Below are positions 26,886-36,594 of a stretch of DNA of 44,844 nucleotides, in pieces. The position numbers and the translations under genes were made by a program. This stretch comes from Desulfurellales bacterium (lineage in GTDB: Bacteria; Campylobacterota_A; Desulfurellia; Desulfurellales; Hippeaceae): positions 1-44,844 of the forward strand of contig JALWEJ010000036.1 of NCBI GenBank assembly GCA_027014115.1, read 5' to 3'. Under the pieces are notes generated by a model that worked only from the letters and a program-made list of their open reading frames with translations, made no database searches and was not told the origin of the DNA. Numbering within the stretch: the stretch's first letter is position 1; the number at the start of each line of letters is the position of its first letter.

Positions 26886-27782
26886 ATGGATAGCATAAAG
26901 ATAGAAGATATTGAATACTGTGATTTGAGAGTTGATTCTGTTTTGTCCGATATGCTTGAAATACCGAGAAATAGAATTCAAAATTACATCCAAAACGGCT
27001 ACATTACAATAAACAATGATCACACAAAGAAAAACCGTAAACTCAAGCTTAACGATGTAATTTTTATTGATATACCGAAAGAGCCTGAACTAACTGTTTT
27101 GCCTGAGAATGCAGATATAAATATTGTTTATGAGGATGAATCGATTGTTGTTGTAGATAAACCCGCGAATTTGGTTGTACATCCGGGTGCCGCCAAAGAA
27201 ACACAAAGCGTTGTTTCTGCTTTGTTGTTTAGGGGTGTAAAATTATCCGGCATAGGTGCACCTTTGCGTCCTGGCGTTGTGCACAGAATAGATAAAGATA
27301 CAAGCGGTGTTATAGTGTTGGCGAAAACCGATAGGGCTCATTTTGTGCTTGCAAAACAATTTTTTTCACATACTATAGATAGAAAATATATAGGTTTGGT
27401 TTTAGGACATCTAAAGAAACAAAAGGGTATTGTAGATGCCCCGATTGCAAGGCATCCGACAAAAAGGAAAGAATTTTGTGTGAAAGAAAACGGCAAAAGC
27501 TCAAAAACGGCATATAAGGTAATAAAACGCTTAAAAGATATAGATGTTGTTTTGTTTAAGTTGTTTAGCGGAAGGACACACCAGATAAGGGTTCATATGA
27601 AGTATTTAAATCATCCACTTGTTGGAGATGGCGTGTATGGCACAAAAAAGACAAAAACCATAAAAAGACAGGCTCTGCATGCTTTCTTTTTGTCGTTTAC
27701 ACATCCAGAAACGCTTAAAAGAATAAGTTTTTATTCAAAACTGCCAGAAGATATATTAATGTTAATAAAAAACGGAGGTTAA
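26886..27782 (+). CDS. rluD: RluD-family pseudouridine synthase
   Basis: This 298-residue protein has an N-terminal S4 RNA-binding domain (about residues 15-75) and an RluA/RluD catalytic domain. The active-site motif HRIDKDTSGVIVLAK carries the catalytic aspartate, and further family segments are DKPANLVVHPG, GRTHQIRVHM and HPLVGDGVYG. RluD itself makes three pseudouridines in helix 69 of 23S rRNA; the architecture fits but other RluA/RluC members are similar. It starts two bases after the pbp1A stop codon, so it belongs to the same transcript. Confidence 0.9.
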   Translation: MDSIKIEDIEYCDLRVDSVLSDMLEIPRNRIQNYIQNGYITINNDHTKKNRKLKLNDVIFIDIPKEPELTVLPENADINIVYEDESIVVVDKPANLVVHPGAAKETQSVVSALLFRGVKLSGIGAPLRPGVVHRIDKDTSGVIVLAKTDRAHFVLAKQFFSHTIDRKYIGLVLGHLKKQKGIVDAPIARHPTKRKEFCVKENGKSSKTAYKVIKRLKDIDVVLFKLFSGRTHQIRVHMKYLNHPLVGDGVYGTKKTKTIKRQALHAFFLSFTHPETLKRISFYSKLPEDILMLIKNGG

Positions 27783-27783
27783 A

Positions 27784-29016
27784 ATGAGAAAGGTATTGCT
27801 GTTGATTTCTTTGTTGATTTTGACATCCTGTGCAACGATTACATCGCCATTTAAATCGCACAAACAGTTGGTTGTTAATCTGCCGGTAGTCCAAAAAATT
27901 GAGGCAAACGGCGGTATAAGGAGTGTTAGTCTATCTTGGATGCCTGTAACAGATCCGAGAGTTGAAGGATATATTATTTACAGATCATCCGACAACAGAG
28001 GAAAGTTTAAAGAGCTTGCAACCTTGAGCGGAAGATTCAAATCATCTTATGTGGATAACGGAGGATTCTTGCGCCATCTGGAAGATAATGCCGATTATTT
28101 CTATAAAATTGTAACATACTCAAAAGATGGTGTTGGCAAAGCAAGCAACATTGTCATTGGCCATACAGCACCGCCTCCGCAGTCTCCTACAGTGATTACC
28201 TCACAAAGCGGACTGCCGAGAATGGTTGTGATAAAATGGAATCCGGTTGATGATAACAGTGTTGTTGCATACGACATATACAGAAGTTTATCGGCAAAGG
28301 GTCCGTTTAGGAAGGTTGGACATGTAAACGGTCACAACAATACATTTTATGTAGATAAGAATTTGCAGGATGAGACAACATATTACTACTCAGTTGTGTC
28401 TATAAATTACAAAGGTGTTGACGGCAAGATACTTGCATACACAGTTGCAAAAACCAAAGCAAGACCCATGCCGCCTACAAAAATAGCAGGAAAAATTGCC
28501 GGAGCGGGAAAGCTTGAAATAAGCTGGTTTCCAAGCCCGACAGCCGATGTTGTAAAATATAAAATTTACAGAGGCATATCACCAGATTATTTAAGTTATG
28601 TAGGTTCTGTTGATTCTTCAAAACTTACATACACAGATAAGAATTTGCAGCCTGGTTTTACCTACTACTACAAGGTCAATGCAGTTGATAAGGATGATAT
28701 AGAAAGCAAAACCAACGAAGTGGCATCTGTAAAAACAAAACCGCTTCCCGAACCGCCAAAGGGTATAAGGGTTCAGCAGTTAGATGATAACTCGGTTCTT
28801 GTTGAATGGGACAACGGCTCAAGCGATACTGTAGGATATGAGGTTTTTAGGAGATACTACATAGTAATTGCAAAGAAGATAGCAGATACACCCGAAACAA
28901 GGTATGTTGACAAAGATGTATCTGCAAATACAACATATTACTATTGGGTTAAATCTGTAGACCAGTACGGACAAGAGAGTAAACCCTCACCTGTTGCAAG
29001 TATAAAGACACGCTAA
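27784..29016 (+). CDS. Lipoprotein with four fibronectin type III domains
   Basis: The 410-residue product begins with a short lipoprotein signal, with lipobox LTSC at residues 13-16, so it should be lipidated and exposed to the periplasm or cell surface. Four consecutive FN3-like domains of about 90-95 residues follow (about 34-123, 124-222, 223-315, 316-410). Each repeats the pattern of a W in the SLSW/IKW/ISW/VEW strand, a Y-x-IYRS/VFRR strand, a YVD/YTDK turn and a TYYYxV strand. It has a strong GGAGG ribosome site and follows rluD by one base. FN3 arrays usually serve binding or spacing; no catalytic domain is present. The partner is unknown. Confidence 0.88.
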   Translation: MRKVLLLISLLILTSCATITSPFKSHKQLVVNLPVVQKIEANGGIRSVSLSWMPVTDPRVEGYIIYRSSDNRGKFKELATLSGRFKSSYVDNGGFLRHLEDNADYFYKIVTYSKDGVGKASNIVIGHTAPPPQSPTVITSQSGLPRMVVIKWNPVDDNSVVAYDIYRSLSAKGPFRKVGHVNGHNNTFYVDKNLQDETTYYYSVVSINYKGVDGKILAYTVAKTKARPMPPTKIAGKIAGAGKLEISWFPSPTADVVKYKIYRGISPDYLSYVGSVDSSKLTYTDKNLQPGFTYYYKVNAVDKDDIESKTNEVASVKTKPLPEPPKGIRVQQLDDNSVLVEWDNGSSDTVGYEVFRRYYIVIAKKIADTPETRYVDKDVSANTTYYYWVKSVDQYGQESKPSPVASIKTR

Positions 29017-29023
29017 TTTTCTA

Positions 29024-30544
29024 ATGTTTGTTAAGCTGAAAAGTGCTTTTCTTTTTGGCATTGATGCAAAACCGGTTGATGTTGAGGTAGACTCTGCAAG
29101 GGGTCTGCCTTCTATCAACATTATAGGATTGGCTCAAGGTGCAGCCAAAGAAAGCAAAGATAGAGCGCTTCATGCCCTTCAAAACAGCGGATTTAAGCTC
29201 CCTCCGAGAAAAATAACCATAAATTTAGCTCCTGCAGATGTAAAAAAGCAGGGGTCATATTTTGATTTGGCAATTGCTTTAGGTCTTGCGTGTATATCGG
29301 GTGTTAAGATGGATGTTGAAGGTTATGTTTTTGCATCTGAGGTCTCTTTGGATGGACAGCTCAGGGGCTTAAGCGGAATATTTCCAGTCGGTGTTTTTGC
29401 AAAACAGAATAACTTAAAGCTTATTGTAAGCAAAGCAAACGAGAGAGAGGCAGCACTGTCTGGTGCTTCAACATATGGATTTGATAGTTTGCTTGAGGTT
29501 GTGAATTTTTTAAGCGGCGTTATCAATAAAAAACCAACAGTTTTCAATATTGAGATGCTTTCAAAAACAGAAATATCTTATGGTATGGATTTTTCCGATA
29601 TCAAAGGTCAGATGAAAGCAAAACGGGCTGCTTTGATTGCTGCATGCGGTTTTCACAATATGCTTCTTGTGGGTCCTCCGGGTGTCGGAAAAACAATGAT
29701 AGCAAAAAGACTGCCCACGATTTTGCCTGATATGAGTGAAGATGAAATTTTACAGACTACGAAAATCTACAGTATTGCAGGCAAGCTTAGCGAATCCAAT
29801 CCTATAGTAACCAAAAGGCCGTTTAGGTCGCCGCACACCACATCGAGTGATGTCAGTTTGATAGGAGGTGGTGTGAATGCAAATCCCGGTGAAATTACAC
29901 TTGCCCATAACGGAATACTTTTCCTTGATGAGTTTCCGGAATTTAAGAGGAATGTTTTAGAGGTTTTGAGACAGCCGATGGAAGACGGTGTTGTAACGGT
30001 TTCAAGAGCAGCTGCCAAAATAACCTATCCTTCGAATTTTATGCTTGTAGCGTCTATGAATCCCTGCAAATGCGGATATTACGGCTCAAAAAAGCGTGAA
30101 TGCTCATGCACAATAGCTCAGATAAAACAGTATAGGTCAAAGGTTTCAGGTCCTATTATGGATAGGATTGATATTCAGGTTAATGTGGATGAGGTTGATT
30201 ATGATAAGTTGGCATCCGAAAGATTAAATGACGGATTTTCATCATCATCTATGAAAGCTGTTGTTGAAAAGGTTTATAAAATACAAAAAAATAGATTCAG
30301 TAATACAGATATTCATTACAACTCTCAAATGGGCGAAAAGGAGTTGGAAAAATACTGCAAATTAAGCAAGCAGTCGAGAGAAATAGTGAAGCTTGCAGTT
30401 GAAAGATTCGGATTAAGTGGCAGGAGTTATTCAAAAATCCTAAAACTTGCAAGGACGATATCAGACATTGAATCTTCAGAAGATATTTTACCTATCCATG
30501 TGAAAGAGGCTGTTTCCTATAGGATTATGGATTGGGATGTGTAG
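29024..30544 (+). CDS. comM: YifB/ComM family Mg-chelatase-like ATPase
   Basis: This 506-residue AAA+ protein of the ComM type is a branch-migration helicase in natural transformation in studied species. The N-terminal domain contains GLPSINIIGLAQGAAKESKDR and LAPADVKKQGSYFDL. The AAA core has Walker A GPPGVGKT at 217-224, FRSPHTTSSDVSLIGGG, Walker B LFLDEFPEF and an arginine-rich RQPMEDGVVTVSRA segment. A cysteine cluster CKCGYYG...CSC follows, then the C-terminal sensor domain. It starts seven bases after the lipoprotein stop without a clear ribosome site. Family members are not restricted to competent organisms, so competence should not be assumed. Confidence 0.92.
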   Translation: MFVKLKSAFLFGIDAKPVDVEVDSARGLPSINIIGLAQGAAKESKDRALHALQNSGFKLPPRKITINLAPADVKKQGSYFDLAIALGLACISGVKMDVEGYVFASEVSLDGQLRGLSGIFPVGVFAKQNNLKLIVSKANEREAALSGASTYGFDSLLEVVNFLSGVINKKPTVFNIEMLSKTEISYGMDFSDIKGQMKAKRAALIAACGFHNMLLVGPPGVGKTMIAKRLPTILPDMSEDEILQTTKIYSIAGKLSESNPIVTKRPFRSPHTTSSDVSLIGGGVNANPGEITLAHNGILFLDEFPEFKRNVLEVLRQPMEDGVVTVSRAAAKITYPSNFMLVASMNPCKCGYYGSKKRECSCTIAQIKQYRSKVSGPIMDRIDIQVNVDEVDYDKLASERLNDGFSSSSMKAVVEKVYKIQKNRFSNTDIHYNSQMGEKELEKYCKLSKQSREIVKLAVERFGLSGRSYSKILKLARTISDIESSEDILPIHVKEAVSYRIMDWDV

Positions 30545-31430
30545 AGTTTTGTTGTTTTATAAATTCTTTTAATTCTTCAAACGGAAGCGGCTTGCTTATG
30601 TAGTATCCCTGTATGTAATCACAGCCAAATAATTTTAAAAGTTCCAGCTGATTTTTATTTTCGACACCCTTTGCAAGTGTTTTTACCCCAAGTGAGTGGG
30701 ACATGTTTATTATGTGGCGGATAATACTTTGGGCTTTTTTGTTTTCTAAAACCAAATCTATCATGGTTTTGTCTATTTTTATGGTGTTAAAGTCTAACTG
30801 TATGATTCTATAAAACGATGAATATCCCATTCCAAAATCGTCAATCTCTAAATCTATATCAAGATTCTTAAGCTCTTTTGAGAGTTTTTTAATATTTTTC
30901 AAATTTTCAATAACATCCTTTTCTGTAATTTCTATGGCTATATTTGTGATGCCGTTTTTTATATATTTTCTTTAAGTATTTCTATGAAATTGGGATTTTT
31001 AATATCTTTTGCATTTATGTTTATTGCAACATCAATATTCAAGCTTTTTGCCTCTTTTGTAACTTTTTCAATAACGAGTTTTGTTATGTAGTTTATTAAA
31101 TTGACTCTTTCAGTAAGAGATATAAATTTTTCTGGATTTATGAAGTTTTCGTTTTTGTCTTTTAATCTTATTAGGGCTTCACATTTACTAATGTGATTGT
31201 TGTGTAAATTGAGAATAGGCTGGTAGTAAAAAAAGAAGTTGTTGTGTTTTATTGAGTGTTTTATATAATTTTCAAGTTCAAAGTTTTCTTTTGTCTCTTT
31301 TTATTTCGATATGAAAAAAAACTCTATTTTTTTTGTTTCTTTTGCTTTTGTTAAAGCCGATTCGGCAGTATGCATCAATTCTAAATAAACCATCAGTATT
31401 GCCTGCAATATATATTCCATTTTGCAACAT
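30525..31430 (-). pseudogene. Decayed GGDEF-EAL protein (C-terminal half)
   Basis: Reading the - strand from about 31430, an ESALTKAKETKK segment matches the end of a GGDEF domain. A TAA stop at 31301-31303 interrupts the linker, then the EAL domain begins with FFYYQPIL and CEALIRL. A second break comes at 30959-30961, where an A-rich run looks to have lost a base. After it the frame shifts and the rest of the EAL domain is readable as DDFGMGYSSF, IKIDKTMI, LAKGVENKNQ and QGYYISKPL. The AEGVE-type motif has K for E. The N-terminal part of the gene is absent, cut off by the insertion element. The 3' end overlaps the end of comM by 20 bases. It is almost certainly non-functional as a phosphodiesterase. 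Confidence 0.85.
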
Positions 31431-31439
31431 TTGTCCACC

Positions 31440-31466
31440 GTTGATACCCCACACTAATGTTCGCAA
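31440..31466 (+). repeat. Left terminal inverted repeat of the IS256-like element
   Basis: It begins GTTGATACC and ends TGTTCGCAA; both blocks recur inverted at 32777-32803 with the same spacing within one or two bases. The middle of the repeat is diverged. Confidence 0.6.
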
Positions 31467-31557
31467 TTTCATTTGAAGACTTTTTAAGATTTTGAGATTA
31501 GTAAAAAAGTTGGATAGACTTCCCAGTGAGAAAAAAACAAACAGAAGATGCCTATCC

Positions 31558-32741
31558 ATGAGAAATAATAGCAAAAAAGTAGATGAGAGCAAAATGTTTA
31601 AAGAGGTAATGACCCAATTTGTTCTTGAAGACGACCCTCTGCTTTCAATGATGAAATGGATGATGGAGCAGTTAATGAAGATAGAGTCTGAATTAAAGGT
31701 AGGAGCTAAAAAGGAGAGCATAGCAGTAAGCCAAAAAGCTATTTCAGTGGCTATAGAGTAAGAAGATTCGATACAAGGCTCTCATGCAGCTTATTTAATG
31801 ATTCCAAAGATAAGAAAAGGCGGGTATATTCCGTTTTCATCACCGAAAAAAGAAGAAGTGAACAGGCATTGATTGAAATGGTCAAAGAGGCATACGTCAA
31901 CGGAGTATCAACAAGAAAAATAGAGCGTTTGGTAAAAGAACTTGGAATAGAAAATATTAGTGCTTCACAAGTGTCACAAATCAACAAGGAGCTTGATGAG
32001 CAAATACAAGAGTTTAGGACTAAAGCACTGCAAAAAGAGTATCCCTTTGTATGGGTTGACGCTTTGTATGAAAAGATGCGAGAGTATGACGGCAAAGTTG
32101 TATCTACCGCAATTATGATAGCCTATGGAGTAAATTTGGAAGGCAAAAGGGAAGTGCTATCCGTAGGCCGTTTGTGAATGAATCGTATGAAACCTGGAAA
32201 AATTTCTTTGATAAGCTTAAAGATAGAGGATTGCAGAAAATAGCTCTGCTTATCAGTGATGCTCATCAAGGAATCCAATTGGCAGCGCTGCAAAGTGCAT
32301 TTTATGAGAAATATCTTGGCTCACATTCCCCATAGAGCAAAAGAAGCATTTGGAGCCAAACTAAAACAGATATGGCTGCAAAACAGTAAAAAAGAGGTAT
32401 ATAAAATAGCATAAACTATCATTGATGAGTATGGCAAAAAGTTCCCTGAAGCTATTGAAGTGTTGAAAAACGGATTGGAGGATTCACTACAGTTTTATTA
32501 CTTTCCACAAATAGATAAAAGGAGGATAAGTTCGACCAATGTGTTAGAAAGAGTCAATAGGGAAATTAGGAGGAGATCAAAGGTGGTATCTGTTTTTCCA
32601 TCAAGAGAATCCTATCTTAGGCTTATTACCACATACTTGATGGAGTACACCGAAGACTGGGAAATTGAGAAAAGCTACATTCAACCGGATAAACTACAGC
32701 AGGTTATGGAAATTTATGAGGCGCAGTTTAAAGCTGCTTAA
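31558..32741 (+). pseudogene. IS256-family transposase, frameshifted
   Basis: Conserved pieces of an IS256-type transposase lie in at least three different frames. They are an N-terminal piece (31558-31761), a central piece with EAYVNGVSTRKIERLV and a WVDALYEK aspartate (Asp codon 32058), an ISDAHQGIQ aspartate (codon 32258), and a C-terminal piece (about 32456-32741) with NVLERVNREIRRR carrying the third acidic residue (Glu codon 32547). All three DDE residues survive but in separate frames, with stop codons around 32333 and 32411. The transposase cannot be made as one protein. Confidence 0.9.
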
Positions 32742-32776
32742 TGTTTAATGAAAAGACAGCTCACTGGGAAGAAAAG

Positions 32777-32803
32777 TTGCGAACAGAGGTTGACGGTATC
32801 AGC
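32777..32803 (-). repeat. Right terminal inverted repeat of the IS256-like element
   Basis: Its reverse complement starts GCTGATACC and ends TGTTCGCAA, mirroring the left end at 31440-31466. Confidence 0.6.
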
Positions 32804-32806
32804 AGG

Positions 32807-32863
32807 CTACCCTTATGAATGGTTGAGTAAGTTTGTGAGCCTGTATATATTTAGTAAGGGTAG
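32807..32863. repeat. Inverted repeat beside the insertion sequence
   Basis: CTACCCTTA (32807-32815) is the perfect reverse complement of TAAGGGTAG (32855-32863), 39 bases apart. It lies between the right IS end and the DUF808 stop codon. It might be part of another element end or a weak transcription barrier; the sequence alone does not decide. Confidence 0.4.
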
Positions 32864-32881
32864 TAAGTATGTGTGGACCAG

Positions 32882-33757
32882 TTAACTATATGCCAACTTC
32901 CATATTTTAACAAGAAAAAAAGCACATATCCCCAAAACCAATCCGATGAAAAATTCAACAAACAAAGCAGGCAAAACATTCAAAACATCATGAAAAACAG
33001 TGAATAAAAAACCGACATTGTGCAGATATATACCGCCGGCAACAAGCACCATTGCCAAAGTTCCGACAACAGACAGAGTCTTTATCACTAAAGGCATGGC
33101 TTTTATAAGCAGCATACCTATTTTTTCTAATATTACATTTTCTCCATTACTCAGCTCAACAAGCTTCAAACCAGTATCATCCATCCTTACAATTAAAGCA
33201 ACAATGCCGTAGACACCGATTGTTGCAGCAAATGCAACAAAACTGACAACGGGTATTTGCATATAAATCGGATAATTTTTCACCGTGCTTATTGCTACAA
33301 CAACAATCTCAATAGAGAGAATAAAATCCGTTCTTACTGCCGATTTTATTTTTTTCTCTTCATTTGAAAGTATAGATTTTTTATCAGCAGACTCTGTGCT
33401 TGGAGTGTGTTTTTTATGCTTTTTGCGGAAGATATATTCATACATCTTTTCAACGCCCTCAAAAGAAATATACAGACCGCCAAGCAGAAGAATAGGAACA
33501 ACAGCCCAAGATAAAAAAGCTGAAAGTAGAAAAACAACAGGCAAAAGTATCAGTTTGTTTACAAAAGAGCCCTTAGTTATCGCCCAAATCACAGGAAGCT
33601 CCCTTGAGGATACAAAACCGGAGCTCTTCTTTGCACCGACAGCCAAATCATCACCAAGCAGTCCAACTGTCTTTTTTGTCGCAATCTTGCTTATTGCGGC
33701 AATATCGTCCATCAGTGTAGAAATATCGTCAAAAAGAGCAAAAAATCCGGAAGCCAT
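32882..33757 (-). CDS. DUF808 (YedI-like) membrane protein
   Basis: This 291-residue integral membrane protein starts MASGFFALFDDISTLMDDI, which is the characteristic beginning of the DUF808 family, followed by VGLLGDDLAVGA and a WAITKGSFVNKLILLP segment, a charged cytoplasmic loop (about 118-145) and several more hydrophobic helices. The frame is open five codons upstream, but the ATG at 33757 overlaps the addB stop codon (TAATG) and gives the family start. The function of the family is not known to me. Its stop lies next to the remains of the IS256 element. Confidence 0.88.
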   Translation of the reverse strand: MASGFFALFDDISTLMDDIAAISKIATKKTVGLLGDDLAVGAKKSSGFVSSRELPVIWAITKGSFVNKLILLPVVFLLSAFLSWAVVPILLLGGLYISFEGVEKMYEYIFRKKHKKHTPSTESADKKSILSNEEKKIKSAVRTDFILSIEIVVVAISTVKNYPIYMQIPVVSFVAFAATIGVYGIVALIVRMDDTGLKLVELSNGENVILEKIGMLLIKAMPLVIKTLSVVGTLAMVLVAGGIYLHNVGFLFTVFHDVLNVLPALFVEFFIGLVLGICAFFLVKIWKLAYS

Positions 33758-36594
33758 TAAACAAACCTGCAAAAATGTCTAAATTCACAAAACTTACAAA
33801 CATCACCTTTTAGCGCATAGATTTTACTACATTTATTCATATGGTTAATAATATACCTAACCACTTTTTTATACGATTCAACATCATCACCCTTCACCAT
33901 TTTAATCATATTATACCTTTTTGCACTAATTCTATAAACAACAGCATCAACACCCTTTTGTTTTTTAAATTTTTCCATACCCATCAATATATAGACAGGC
34001 ATCTGAACAGAACCCACAGCATCCCTTACTTTTTCAAGCTTATCCTTATTAAATTCACACCAATCAAACCCATCATTCTCAATCAGATTTTTCAACTTTT
34101 TGGGTTTTGGAAAATGGGTATAAAGTCCTGTTTTGTAATCAATAATTCTTATATTGTCTTTGAGTTTATCTATCCTATCGGCAAATCCGTAAATCCCAAA
34201 TTCCCTTAGGTACAGCTTCTCTTCAACACCCAAAAGCTCAAATTCCTCAAAATCCTTTAAAGTCACCGAAAAAAAGTTTTCAATCCTGTGGGCAGCAATC
34301 AATTTCAAAGCATCAAATTGAAAATCGCTCAACCTGTTTAAATATACAGCAACATCATCCTTCAAACCTTTAATAGATGAATTTTTTGCTATACTGCCAA
34401 TTTGCTTTATAACAGCGTTTTTTATCTTTAAATAGATATTTCTGTCTACAGCGCTGTTCAAAAAAGGCCCAAAACCCTTTTCAAGGAAAAAATGTATAAG
34501 CGTTCCAACCTTATCTGCCTCAAAATCCTTATCAAACAAAACCCGCTTTTTAATATTCTTCACCTTTTCAAGATAATATTTATACGGACAACTCATATAC
34601 AAATCCAAAGACGAAGGTGATAATTTATTGCTTTCTATAACAGACTCAATGTGTCTACAAAATTCATCGTTTTTATCAATGCCGACCAATTTCTTTTCAA
34701 AAACAGGAAATCCTATATGTTCAACAGTGGGAGCAATCTTTTTTTTCTTTTTGATTTCCTGCATAAGCATAAGCTGTTCAACAAACCGACTTTTTTTCTC
34801 ACTATCTGTTCCGCTTGAGCTTTTGTATAAAACAAACACATTCTTTGAAGAATACACTAGTCTGAAAAAGTAATATTTTTCAAGCATTTCTCTTTCCCTA
34901 TATGAGGCAAGACCAATTTGATTTTTTATATCCTCAGGCAGAAGCGGATCAAGCTTATCAACAGACGGCAAAACACCCTCATTAACATCGGCAATAATCA
35001 GATTTTCAAAACCGAGCATTCTTGCCTCAAGAGCACCCATTATTTGAGCTCCCCTTAAAGGATATCCCTCAAAAGGCACACTCAAGCCATCTGCAATATC
35101 TTTGATAAAATGATAAACAAACAAAGCACTCAAATCTATACTGCCTTTTATTGTTTTTATTTTTCCGACCACCCTTGCATAAAACATCTGTATCATTTGA
35201 GCAGTAAATCGATACTGCGTGCTGTTTATTAAATCCTTATCAAAGCAGTCAAACAAATTCAAAAAAGCCCTATGCAGCATATCAAAATTTTTAGCATCCA
35301 AAAAAGGCTTAATAATTTTTTCAAAAAGAGCATCTTTATCTTCAAACTCATAAATCAAACACCCGCATTCACATTCAAATAAAGAACTATTCAACTCATC
35401 CATTCCAAATTCACTCTTCAATAAACCAGAAACTGTTGTATTTAAAAATTGAAGCAGTATTGTTGAGTCGGCAGCATACCGTTTGGATACTGCATACTTT
35501 CTTTCAATATCCACAATAAGCTTAAGCAAAGAATCGTAAAACAAACCCACATCGGTATGACCAAACGGATAACCCATAGTTATATTCAACGGCAAATCAT
35601 CCTTTTTATCCAAAAATCCCAAAAGAGGAAACAAAGAAGAGCTGTTGGGCAAAACAACAGCAAGATATTCGGGGTTATCTTTCTTGTTCGAATTCTCTAT
35701 AACCCCACGCATTTTACCTGCAATAAATGAAGCCTCGATATGCGTATTGGAAAATTCATAAAAATCCGCATTAAATTCTCTACTTTTTCCGCAAATTTCC
35801 ACAATCTCTGTTTTTTCCAAACTGTTTAAATCATTGACTATCTTATCTACTGCCTCAAAATTGCCAAACTCATAAGATTGACCATCAACAACAATCACAT
35901 CCCTCTTTTTAAGGTCGCTTGGAACAGCAAAATAAATATCTGTAAACTGCGATATGTTTTTTATTATCTTTTTTTCCGAATTTGATAAAAATACCAAACC
36001 GCCAAAAACAAACGGAGTGTTTTTGTATTTATGTTGAAACGGCTTATGTTCTGTTATGCTAACGGCATTTTTAAAAAATTTGCCTCCGAATAAAAAATTA
36101 TACTCCCTATCATATACGGCATAAAGAGTTTTTAGATTTTCCAAAATTTCAGATACAGGCTCAACTGCATCCACATACTGAAAATTGCTCACTTTCTCAC
36201 AGAGCAGCTGCCTGTCGATATCATCAAACAATTTGGAAAGTCTTTTTGCCCACACAAAGACATTTGCATCGGAATTTCCCAATTTTTTATAAAAATCAGG
36301 CAGATTATCCTTAATCATTTCCAAAAAAAATATATTTCTTTCAATATCAGAGTGTATCTTTCGTACATCATCCAGAAAATCTATATTGAGATTTTGGGCA
36401 AACTCCTCAATCGTAAACATCTCGGTTTCTAAAAGCTCATCAATACCAAGCCCCTTTTCAACAAAACGCATCAATCGTCTATTTGGTGAAATAAAAACAA
36501 CTTTTTCATATTTTTTTGTATTTTCTTTTATAAGCTCTACTATCTTGTTTGAAAAATCAACACTCAAATCAATTTTTAAAATCTTAATTGACAT
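33757..36594 (-). CDS. addB: AddB-like PD-(D/E)XK nuclease / helicase-fold protein
   Basis: This 945-residue protein is the second subunit of an AddAB-type enzyme that resects double-strand breaks for RecA-dependent repair. The N-terminal helicase-like part carries a degenerate nucleotide loop (FISPNRRLMRFVEK), as expected for AddB. The C-terminal nuclease domain shows GTLIHFFLE, GFADRID and IIDYKTG, supplying the H, D and D-x-K residues. Cysteines in SCPYKYYLE and the C-terminal CKFCEFRHFC are arranged as for the AddB iron-sulfur cluster. It overlaps the AddA-like gene by 11 bases and ends in a one-base overlap with DUF808. The start has a GGGAGAG ribosome site. Confidence 0.88.
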   Translation of the reverse strand: MSIKILKIDLSVDFSNKIVELIKENTKKYEKVVFISPNRRLMRFVEKGLGIDELLETEMFTIEEFAQNLNIDFLDDVRKIHSDIERNIFFLEMIKDNLPDFYKKLGNSDANVFVWAKRLSKLFDDIDRQLLCEKVSNFQYVDAVEPVSEILENLKTLYAVYDREYNFLFGGKFFKNAVSITEHKPFQHKYKNTPFVFGGLVFLSNSEKKIIKNISQFTDIYFAVPSDLKKRDVIVVDGQSYEFGNFEAVDKIVNDLNSLEKTEIVEICGKSREFNADFYEFSNTHIEASFIAGKMRGVIENSNKKDNPEYLAVVLPNSSSLFPLLGFLDKKDDLPLNITMGYPFGHTDVGLFYDSLLKLIVDIERKYAVSKRYAADSTILLQFLNTTVSGLLKSEFGMDELNSSLFECECGCLIYEFEDKDALFEKIIKPFLDAKNFDMLHRAFLNLFDCFDKDLINSTQYRFTAQMIQMFYARVVGKIKTIKGSIDLSALFVYHFIKDIADGLSVPFEGYPLRGAQIMGALEARMLGFENLIIADVNEGVLPSVDKLDPLLPEDIKNQIGLASYREREMLEKYYFFRLVYSSKNVFVLYKSSSGTDSEKKSRFVEQLMLMQEIKKKKKIAPTVEHIGFPVFEKKLVGIDKNDEFCRHIESVIESNKLSPSSLDLYMSCPYKYYLEKVKNIKKRVLFDKDFEADKVGTLIHFFLEKGFGPFLNSAVDRNIYLKIKNAVIKQIGSIAKNSSIKGLKDDVAVYLNRLSDFQFDALKLIAAHRIENFFSVTLKDFEEFELLGVEEKLYLREFGIYGFADRIDKLKDNIRIIDYKTGLYTHFPKPKKLKNLIENDGFDWCEFNKDKLEKVRDAVGSVQMPVYILMGMEKFKKQKGVDAVVYRISAKRYNMIKMVKGDDVESYKKVVRYIINHMNKCSKIYALKGDVCKFCEFRHFCRFV

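Larger units (their letters stand above)
31440..32803 (+). mobile_element. Degenerate IS256-family insertion sequence
   Basis: A 1.36-kb element contains a transposase gene broken by frameshifts and stops. Inferred ends are imperfect inverted repeats: GTTGATACC...TGTTCGCAA on the left (31440-31466) and its near reverse complement on the right (32777-32803). An inner perfect 12-bp pair, CTTCCCAGTGAG, is at 31519-31530 and, inverted, at 32760-32771. Length and family fit IS256 (about 1.3-1.5 kb). No target duplication is visible at the flanks, and the left end carries some 50 extra bases between its repeat blocks. It sits against the broken EAL gene. Confidence 0.75.

Noticed and set aside
31278-31721. 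A 147-codon - strand frame across the IS end
   Set aside because: It joins antisense of the transposase to a piece of the broken GGDEF domain and is not a gene.
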